From Roseovarius mucosus (GTDB taxonomy: Bacteria > Pseudomonadota > Alphaproteobacteria > Rhodobacterales > Rhodobacteraceae), in the NCBI RefSeq assembly GCF_002080415.1, contig NZ_CP020474.1, forward strand, positions 3,857,501 through 3,921,500: a stretch of DNA of 64,000 nucleotides. Direction: 5' to 3'. Of the stretch, positions 58,444 to 64,000 are shown piece after piece (within the stretch, counting starts at the first letter, position 1; every line of letters starts with the position of its first letter). A model generated the notes under the pieces. That model did not search any database, had not been told where the DNA came from, and saw nothing but the letters and a program-made list of their open reading frames with translations. The position numbers and the translations under genes are program-made.

Positions 58444-59204
58444 GCCGTGGCCTCGTCCATGTCGTCACCCAAATAGGCGCTGCGCACCTCGGGGTCGCGC
58501 CGGATCTCGTCTACGGTGCCGGTGGCGATGATCTGGCCATAGACCAGCACGCTGATCCGGTCTGCGAGAGCAAAGACCGCGTCCATGTCATGCTCGACCA
58601 GCAGGATCGGGGCCTCGGCGCGCAGGCCATCCAGAAGCGTGGTCAGCGCGCGGGTGCCATCGGCACCAAGACCGGCCATGGGTTCATCCATGAGAAAGGC
58701 GCGGGGGCGGAGCGTAAGGGCAATGGCCACCTCCAACTGGCGGCGTTGGCCGTGCGACAGCTCGGCGCAGCGGGTGTTGCGGGCGTCTGACAAGCCCACG
58801 GTATCCAGGGCCGCTTCGGCGCGGGTGCGCAGATCGGCATCGCGCAACACGGGGCGCAGGAAGCGCACGACATCGCCACGCTGGCCAAGCGCGCCCAGAA
58901 TGGCGTTTTGCAGCACGGTATACTCCATCGGCAGGGCCGAAATCTGAAACGTGCGTGCCATGCCAAGCCGCGCGCGCGCTGCTGTATCGAGGGCGGTCAC
59001 ATCCTGCCCGGCAAAGAGAATTCGGCCTGCGTCGGGGCGCAGCGCGCCTGCGATTTGGGCAATCAAGGTGGATTTGCCCGCGCCGTTGGGGCCGATCAGG
59101 GCGTGTATTTCGCCCGGTTTGAGATCGAGTGTGATGTCGCGGCTGGCGGTGAGCGCGCCAAAGCTTTTGCTGAGGCCAGATATGGCGAGAATGGGATCAG
59201 TCAT
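58440..59204 (-). CDS. livG: Branched-chain amino acid-type ABC transporter ATP-binding protein LivG
   Basis: 254 aa from ATG 59204, where homology begins (MTDPILAISGLSKSFGALTA): Walker A GPNGAGKST, TFQISALP Q-loop region, ELSHGQRRQLE signature (LSHGQ instead of LSGGQ, usual for LivG), and LLVEHDMDAVF H-loop. Overlaps livM by eight bases. Confidence 0.93.
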   Translation of the reverse strand: MTDPILAISGLSKSFGALTASRDITLDLKPGEIHALIGPNGAGKSTLIAQIAGALRPDAGRILFAGQDVTALDTAARARLGMARTFQISALPMEYTVLQNAILGALGQRGDVVRFLRPVLRDADLRTRAEAALDTVGLSDARNTRCAELSHGQRRQLEVAIALTLRPRAFLMDEPMAGLGADGTRALTTLLDGLRAEAPILLVEHDMDAVFALADRISVLVYGQIIATGTVDEIRRDPEVRSAYLGDDMDEATA

Positions 59205-60180
59205 GCGGCTGCCCCCGTCCGGCAAGTAGCCCAAAGAGCCCGCCGCGTGCGAAAAGCACGGTGCCAAGCAGGATCGCGCCCAAGTAGATGTGCCAATAGT
59301 CGCTGAGGCCGCCCAAGCTGTGTTCGAGCAGGATAAAGAGCGCGGCCCCCGCGACCGGGCCAAAGACGCGGCCGACACCGCCCAAGATCACAAACACCAT
59401 GATCTCGCCCGAGGTTTGCCACGAGAACATCACCGGGCTGACAAAGCGATTGAGATCGGCAAAGAGCGCGCCCGCAAGCCCGGTGATCGCGCCCGAGAGC
59501 GTGAAGGCGATGAGATAGAGCCGATAGGGGCGGTGGCCCACGGCGGCAACGCGCGCCTCGTTCTGCCGCGCGGCCCCCAGCATGAGGCCGAAAGGAGAGC
59601 GGGCAAGGCGGGCGGTGAAGAAAAGGATCAACGCCAACAGGCCATAGCAGAGCGCAAAGAACTGGATCGGGTCCATGGTGTTGAGGCCCGGAAAGCCGTT
59701 GCGGACATAGATCGAGAGACCGTCTTCACCGCCATAGGCGGGCCAGGAGATCGCGAAATAGTAGAACATCTGCGAAAAGGCGAGGGTGATCATGATGAAA
59801 TAGACGCCTGTTGTGCGCAACGAAAGCGCGCCCACGGCGAGGGCGGCGAGAGCCGAGGTGAGTGTGGCGATGATCCAGATCACCGGCATGGATTTGGTGC
59901 CGGGAATCGTCAGGGGCCAGTCGGTGACGCTGGTGTAGGTCTGGGCGTGAAAGGCGAGGATGCCCATGGCATAGCCGCCCAGCCCGAAGAAGAGTGCGTG
60001 ACCAAAGCTGACGAGGCCGCCGAAGCCGAGCGCAATGTTGAGGCCGACCCCGGCGATGGCGAGGATCACGGCGCGGGTGGTGAGGGTGATGAGAAACGGC
60101 TCGTCCGTGGCCCAAGCGTAGAGGGGGAAAAGCAGAAGTATGGCCATGAGGGCGGCGTTGAGCAGGGTTTCACGGCTCAT
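59197..60180 (-). CDS. livM: Branched-chain amino acid-type ABC transporter permease LivM
   Basis: 327 aa integral membrane protein with about nine helices; signature segments NIALGFGGLVSFGHALFFGLG and GALFADLNRFVSPVMFSWQT with FVILGGVGRVFGPVAGAA. Overlaps livH by four bases. Works with livH as the import channel. Confidence 0.93.
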   Translation of the reverse strand: MSRETLLNAALMAILLLFPLYAWATDEPFLITLTTRAVILAIAGVGLNIALGFGGLVSFGHALFFGLGGYAMGILAFHAQTYTSVTDWPLTIPGTKSMPVIWIIATLTSALAALAVGALSLRTTGVYFIMITLAFSQMFYYFAISWPAYGGEDGLSIYVRNGFPGLNTMDPIQFFALCYGLLALILFFTARLARSPFGLMLGAARQNEARVAAVGHRPYRLYLIAFTLSGAITGLAGALFADLNRFVSPVMFSWQTSGEIMVFVILGGVGRVFGPVAGAALFILLEHSLGGLSDYWHIYLGAILLGTVLFARGGLFGLLAGRGQPHD

Positions 60181-61097
60181 GTCGCGGCCCCGAAGAGGCC
60201 ACGGGGCCGAAAGATCAGCACGCCCGCCATGAGGATGTAGATCGCCATAGAGGCCAGCGACGCGCCGACCGAATTGGCCGCTGCTGGCTCTAGGAAGGTG
60301 GCGAAAGCTGAAGGCAGGAGGGCGCGGCCCAAGGTATCAGTGAGGCCGACCAGCAGCGCGCCGATAAAGGCCCCCTTGATCGAGCCGATGCCGCCGATCA
60401 CGATGACCACGAAAGCAAGGATCAGCACCGGCTCGCCCATACCCACCTGCACCGATTGAATGGCGCCGATGAGTGCGCCGGCAAGGCCCGCAAGCGCAGC
60501 ACCGAGGGCAAAGACCAGCGTATAGAGCGCCGAGATATTGACGCCCAAGGCCGCGATCATCTCGCGGTCATTTTCGCCTGCGCGGATGCGGATGCCGAGG
60601 CGGGTTTTCGAGATCATGGCAAAGAGCGCGGCGGCGATCACCAGCCCTGCGCCGATCATCGCAAGGCGGTAGCGCGAATAGTCGATGCCAAACGGCAGGC
60701 GCAGCGTGCCCGACAGCCAGTCGGGCGTATCGAGATAGAGCGGGAAAGAGCCAAAGACCCAGCGGGTGCCTTCGGACAGGATGAGGATCAGCGCAAAGGT
60801 GGCCAAGACCTGATCGAGGTGGTCGCGGTCGTAGAGGCGGCGGATGACGAGCAGCTCAATGAGCACGCCCGCCACCGCGGCGGCGGCGAGGCTGGCGGCG
60901 AGGGCCAAGAGGAACGAGCCGGTCAGCCCCGCCACCCAAGCGGCGGCAAAGGCCCCGATCATATAGAGCGAGCCATGGGCGAGATTGATCAGCCCCATCA
61001 CGCCGAAAATGAGCGTTAGCCCGGCGGCCATGAGGAACAACATAACCCCGAATTGCAGCCCGTTGAGGGCCTGTTCGATGAGCAGCACGGCGGACAT
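60177..61097 (-). CDS. livH: Branched-chain amino acid-type ABC transporter permease LivH
   Basis: 306 aa with about eight helices; FGVMGLINLAHGSLYMIGAF and MGEPVLILAFVVIVIGGIGS are LivH hallmarks. Begins eight bases after the thioesterase stop. No livJ/livK binding-protein gene lies in the window. Confidence 0.93.
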   Translation of the reverse strand: MSAVLLIEQALNGLQFGVMLFLMAAGLTLIFGVMGLINLAHGSLYMIGAFAAAWVAGLTGSFLLALAASLAAAAVAGVLIELLVIRRLYDRDHLDQVLATFALILILSEGTRWVFGSFPLYLDTPDWLSGTLRLPFGIDYSRYRLAMIGAGLVIAAALFAMISKTRLGIRIRAGENDREMIAALGVNISALYTLVFALGAALAGLAGALIGAIQSVQVGMGEPVLILAFVVIVIGGIGSIKGAFIGALLVGLTDTLGRALLPSAFATFLEPAAANSVGASLASMAIYILMAGVLIFRPRGLFGAAT

Positions 61098-61105
61098 TGC
61101 CTGTG

Positions 61106-61588
61106 TCAGCCTTTGGGTTTGAGGCCGATACGACGGCCGATGCCATCGGGGCGGGGCAGGGCGGCATGCGCCTTTGCCATGGCGGCCACGCGGGCGGCGA
61201 CATCCTCGGGCATGGGCACGACGCGTGGGCCGTTCAGGTCTACATGCAGGGTCAGCCCCTCGCCGGTGGCGGCGATCCAGCCGTCGCTGTGATAGAGTTG
61301 CTGAAAGAAGTGAAAGCGTTTGCCGTCATGGTCGAGCAGATAAAAGCTGCTGCGCAGCTGATCGCCCAATTTCACCTCGCGCAGGTAGCGGATGTGGAAT
61401 TCAGCGCTGAAGGTGGTGAGGTTGCGGGTGGCGCGGTAGTCGGGGCCAAAGCCCATCTCTTCGAACGCCTCATCGGCGCAGCGGTCAAAGAGCACGGTGT
61501 AATAGCCCATATTCATATGGCCGTTATAGTCGATCCAGCCCTCTTCGACCGGGTGGAACGCGGAGAGGAAGGGCTGGGCGTCTGGCAT
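61106..61588 (-). CDS. Hotdog-fold acyl-CoA thioesterase
   Basis: 160 aa from ATG 61588 (GGAGG four bases upstream): 4-hydroxybenzoyl-CoA thioesterase-like hotdog fold with DYNGHMNMGYYTVLFDRCAD (catalytic Asp and HMN motif), FSAEFHIRYLREVKLGDQLR and HFFQQLYHSDGWIAATGEG. Related domains act as betainyl-CoA thioesterases in carnitine degradation, so a quaternary ammonium or acyl-CoA substrate linked to the adjacent transporter is conceivable, but unproven. First gene of the liv operon. Confidence 0.88.
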   Translation of the reverse strand: MPDAQPFLSAFHPVEEGWIDYNGHMNMGYYTVLFDRCADEAFEEMGFGPDYRATRNLTTFSAEFHIRYLREVKLGDQLRSSFYLLDHDGKRFHFFQQLYHSDGWIAATGEGLTLHVDLNGPRVVPMPEDVAARVAAMAKAHAALPRPDGIGRRIGLKPKG

Positions 61589-61727
61589 CGGGCCTCCGGG
61601 CGGTTGGTTTGCCAGCCTTTTAGGGGATTTGCGGCGGGAATGGCAATGGCAAGGGGGCACTGGCGATTTCGTGATTTGGATTTCAGGGCGGCGTGCTTAG
61701 CTATGGCGCAGGATGGCTTAGGACGGG

Positions 61728-62222
61728 ATGGGTAGGATGATCACACGGCGCAGGATTTTGGCGGGGGCGGTTCTGGTTGGGGCCGGTGCGCTGGGCTATT
61801 TTGTCTGGGGACGGGCCGGGTTAGAGGAACTGGCAGCGGTGCCGGTATTTGCGACAGAGGGCGTGGCGCTGGGCGGCACTGATCCGGTGGGGTATTTCAC
61901 CGAAGGCCGCCCGGTGGCGGGATTGCCTGCGCATAGTTTCGACTGGAACGGGGCGACATGGCATTTCGCCAGTGCCGAGAACCGCGATGCCTTTGCCGCT
62001 GACCCCGCCCGCTACGCGCCGCAATATGGCGGGTTCTGCGCCTGGGCGGTGGCGGAGAAGGGCCAGCTCTTTTCCACCCAGCCAGAGAATTGGGCGATTG
62101 TGGAGGGCAAGCTCTACCTCAATTACAACGATGACATTGCCGCGAAATGGCAGGCGGATGTGCCGGGGTTCATCGCGCGGGGGGATGCACGGTGGCCGGA
62201 AGTGTTGAAGGGGGAGGGGTAA
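61728..62222 (+). CDS. YHS-domain protein with N-terminal twin-arginine-like signal/anchor
   Basis: 164 aa. The N-terminus MGRMITRRRILAGAVLVGAG has an RRR motif and a hydrophobic segment (Tat-like signal or membrane anchor). Residues about 35-150 form a YHS-type domain (GVALGGTDPVGYFTEGRPV, FASAENRDAFAADPARYAPQ, YGGFCAWAVA, LNYNDDIAAKW), a fold often associated with metal binding and present in many small periplasmic proteins. ATG 61728 has AGGACGGG upstream; ATG 61737 is also possible. Function not established. Confidence 0.85.
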   Translation: MGRMITRRRILAGAVLVGAGALGYFVWGRAGLEELAAVPVFATEGVALGGTDPVGYFTEGRPVAGLPAHSFDWNGATWHFASAENRDAFAADPARYAPQYGGFCAWAVAEKGQLFSTQPENWAIVEGKLYLNYNDDIAAKWQADVPGFIARGDARWPEVLKGEG

Positions 62223-62363
62223 TGGGGGTTAGTGGAGCCTTGGGGTTTATCCGTGTGTGACGGGTTCCGGCCCGGAGTGGACACGGCTTTTGATGCGAAT
62301 TTGCGACAGTCGACCTTCGCTGCGCAGATCGCGAACTCACGCAATGCGGGCGTTTTCAGACCT
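62223..62363. other. Non-coding spacer downstream of the YHS gene
   Basis: No supported gene. Contains a stretch (about 62290-62370) reading like a dispersed intergenic sequence family of Rhodobacteraceae (TTTGCGACAGTCGACC...); I can describe it but not prove repetition from one window. Confidence 0.3.
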
Positions 62364-62762
62364 TCATGATCTAGGTTCGTTTGTTGCTTCTTTAGCAAGT
62401 TTCTGGATCCCCAAACTCGACCGAACATTGCCATTAGCAAGCCTAATCACAGCTTCTCTTACTATTTCGGCATCAATTTCGTTGGCCATCTTTGAGTCTG
62501 CGACCCCTTCAAATTCGTAGGGTTCACAAAGAAATACGCTTCGCCGACAAATGTCGTCTATGTATTGAATAAATCCTGACATTTGCAAAACCGAAGCTGC
62601 GCTTTCCAGATCACCATTACACATGTTGTCGAAGGTTCTCATGGGGCCTCTAACGGCATGAATTTCTTCCCTGTAATGCATCTCAAAAATGCATCGCGCT
62701 AGCTCAAGAAGCATGCCTCGTTTTGAATAATCAGATTTAGGCAACCAAGGGGGGAAATCCAT
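62364..62762 (-). CDS. Hypothetical protein, AT-richer than its neighbours
   Basis: 132 aa, soluble, with several helical stretches (LLELARCIFEMHYREEIHAV; IVREAVIRLANGN) and six Cys/Met-rich positions but no recognised motif. Codon use is visibly AT-richer than all surrounding genes (for example AAT, TTA, ATA and AAA codons), suggesting recent acquisition. ATG 62762 has no strong ribosome-binding site (upstream ATTTCATT-like). Whether it is translated is uncertain; a remnant of an acquired gene is the alternative. Confidence 0.45.
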   Translation of the reverse strand: MDFPPWLPKSDYSKRGMLLELARCIFEMHYREEIHAVRGPMRTFDNMCNGDLESAASVLQMSGFIQYIDDICRRSVFLCEPYEFEGVADSKMANEIDAEIVREAVIRLANGNVRSSLGIQKLAKEATNEPRS

Positions 62763-63259
62763 AATGAAATTATTCTATCGTGTGTGAGTTCTAAAACAAG
62801 CGACACAATGGGCTCTCACCCGGAATTTGCAGCCCTCAGCTTGAAGGTTTGGTGTCAGGAAACTGCCCAAACTTTGCAAACTCCGCTTCCTGCGCATTGG
62901 TGGCCTTGGTGCGTAGTTCAGCATTGCTATCGTGATCCGATGCGCCGTGGCAGCCTCGCGCTTGGCACTCGTATCGTCGATGAGCGGACACAAGGTGCTG
63001 CCGCGCGGGGCCTGTCCGCCGGGTGGGCGCTTCAACCTCATCGGCTGGCAGTTTATGCCTACCAAATCCGTCCGCAGTATCAGTTTGGCGTGAGGTCGCA
63101 AAAGCGCCCGCCCGAGGGGGCGGACCATGCCAGAGGCATGCCTTCGGCATGACCGCTGCGCGGCGGTGCCTGCGGCACCTTGATTCCGCGCATTGGGATT
63201 TGGGGCGTGTGGCCGCTATCGTAACTGCGGTCTTGGGATTAAGACTCCGGGGTTCCCCC
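62763..63259. other. Unassigned intergenic region, about 500 bases, with hairpin array
   Basis: No reading frame here resembles a known protein; overlapping frames on both strands are mutually contradictory and lack ribosome-binding sites. The left part (62763-62900) is AT-rich like the preceding orphan gene; the right part returns to high GC and contains the tandem hairpins at 63137-63179. May hold a promoter for the leftward orphan gene and the end of htpX transcription. Confidence 0.5.
63137..63179. repeat. Three adjacent short hairpins
   Basis: Consecutive inverted repeats: CATGCC-TTC-GGCATG (63137-63151), ACCGC-N6-GCGGT (63152-63167) and GGTGCC-TGC-GGCACC (63165-63179). Tight packing of three palindromes suggests a REP-like extragenic element downstream of htpX. 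Confidence 0.65.
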
Positions 63260-64000
63260 TCACGCCCAAGGTCCCCTTTGGGCGCGCTCTCCTGCCATCT
63301 CGCGCAGGGCGCGGATGCGGTTGGCGGGGTTGGGGTGGGTGGAGAAGAGTTTGTCATGGGCATGGGCGTGCAGCGGGTTGATGATGAACATATGCGCTGT
63401 GGCCGGGTTGCGCTCGGCGGCGTCATTGTCGATGCGGGCGGCGAGGCCCGAGATTTTCTCGAGCGCCGATGCGAGCCAGAGCGGGTTGCCGCAGATTTCG
63501 GCCCCGATGCGGTCGGCCTCGTATTCGCGGCTACGGCTTATCGCCATCTGCACAAGGCCCGCCGCAAGGGGGGCGAGGATCATCAGCGCCAGCGTGCCAA
63601 TGAGGCCCATGCCGTTGTTGCGGTTGCCGCCGAAGAACATCGCGAAATTGGCCAACATCGAGATGGCCCCGGCAAAGGTGGCCGTCACGGTCATGATCGT
63701 AGTGTCGTGGTTGCGGATATGGGCCAGCTCATGCGCCATGACGGCGGCGATTTCCTCGCGGCTGAGATGGCGCAAGAGGCCGGTGGTGGCGGCGACAGCG
63801 GCATTGGCCGGGTTGCGCCCGGTGGCAAAGGCGTTGGGCTGATCGTTGTCGAGGATATAGACCGCCGGGCGCGGCATGCCGGCGGCATCGGCCATGTCAT
63901 GCACCATTTGGGTAAGCGCCGCGCCTTCGGGGCCAGAGGCGGGGCGGGCATTGTGCATGCGCAGCACCATCCGGTCTGAATTCCACCAGCTAAAGGCGTT
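63260..64000 (-). CDS. htpX: M48-family zinc metalloprotease HtpX, 5' end outside the window
   Basis: 246 codons visible; the frame stays open to the right edge, so the N-terminal membrane part is missing. Zinc site HELAH (with [20 protein letters not shown]) and third ligand Glu in [13 protein letters not shown]; two membrane segments ([35 protein letters not shown]); and the C-terminal [13 protein letters not shown] typical of HtpX. Membrane protein quality control, cooperating with FtsH. The first visible residues [13 protein letters not shown] precede the first internal Met, confirming that the start is further upstream. Confidence 0.93.
   Translation of the reverse strand, partial: NAFSWWNSDRMVLRMHNARPASGPEGAALTQMVHDMADAAGMPRPAVYILDNDQPNAFATGRNPANAAVAATTGLLRHLSREEIAAVMAHELAHIRNHDTTIMTVTATFAGAISMLANFAMFFGGNRNNGMGLIGTLALMILAPLAAGLVQMAISRSREYEADRIGAEICGNPLWLASALEKISGLAARIDNDAAERNPATAHMFIINPLHAHAHDKLFSTHPNPANRIRALREMAGERAQRGPWA

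Noticed and set aside
62784..63152. 122-codon plus-strand frame in the intergenic region
   Set aside because: Several contradictory frames share this stretch and none has a ribosome-binding site or family motif; kept as non-coding.
62836..63426. 196-codon minus-strand frame overlapping the htpX end and the intergenic region
   Set aside because: It overlaps htpX in another frame, has no ribosome-binding site and no homology-like motif.

Overview
This window looks like a chromosomal segment of an alphaproteobacterium of the Rhodobacteraceae (Roseobacter group). The evidence is the high-GC coding style, the N-terminus and GTG start of ribosomal protein L10, an AcnX-type hydroxyproline dehydratase with small and large domains fused, a ScfR-type regulator, and the arrangement secE-nusG-rplKAJL-rpoBC downstream of tRNA-Trp. 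No genome-wide comparison was possible, so the taxonomic call is an inference from protein sequence.

Layout. 1-7.1 kb (minus strand): 5' part of a multifunctional enoyl-CoA hydratase, a small conserved protein, a DksA-like zinc finger protein, an isolated FliM-like SPOA protein, then a signalling cassette (ScfR-type regulator, single-domain response regulator, small membrane protein, solute-symporter/histidine-kinase fusion). 7.4-9.7 kb (plus): two coupled EamA/DMT exporters and a small lipoprotein. 9.8-14.0 kb: a compact aromatic-catabolism cluster (LysR regulator, intradiol dioxygenase, SCP2-like protein, alpha/beta hydrolase, BKACE enzyme). 14.0-17.2 kb (minus): a three-gene MacAB/DevBCA-like exporter. 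17.3-29.8 kb: a hydroxyproline catabolic island. 29.9-35.7 kb: DEAD-box helicase, M20 amidohydrolase, cytochrome P450, lipoprotein. 35.8-53.7 kb: the translation/transcription core (tuf, tRNA-Trp, secE, nusG, rplK, rplA, rplJ, rplL, rpoB, rpoC), interrupted after tuf by an ABC exporter and a mesaconyl-CoA transferase homologue. 53.8-61.6 kb (minus): a peptide/nickel-type ABC transporter without a binding protein, and a thioesterase-livHMGF operon, also without a binding protein. 61.7-64 kb: YHS-domain protein, an AT-richer orphan gene, a hairpin-rich non-coding stretch, and a 5'-truncated htpX.

How the genes work together. The hydroxyproline island appears able to handle three isomers. Trans-4-hydroxy-L-proline would go through epimerase (22962), FAD dehydrogenase (23898), DapA-family deaminase (22012) and semialdehyde dehydrogenase (28294) to 2-oxoglutarate. 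Trans-3- and cis-3-hydroxy-L-proline would be dehydrated by the proline-racemase-family protein (17346) and by AcnX (20266) to pyrroline-2-carboxylate, which the Ldh2-family reductase (18408) turns into L-proline. A polar amino acid ABC transporter (25189-28117) and an XRE-cupin regulator (19473) complete it. In the aromatic cluster, a BKACE enzyme next to an intradiol dioxygenase suggests a thiolase-independent ending of the beta-ketoadipate route.

No CRISPR array, rRNA, prophage or insertion sequence was seen. The most unusual points are the BKACE-intradiol pairing, the hydroxyproline racemase-family protein with Ser/Thr instead of Cys/Cys, the lone mct homologue with an inverted repeat in its promoter region, the large palindrome between rpoB and rpoC, and two binding-protein-less import systems side by side.
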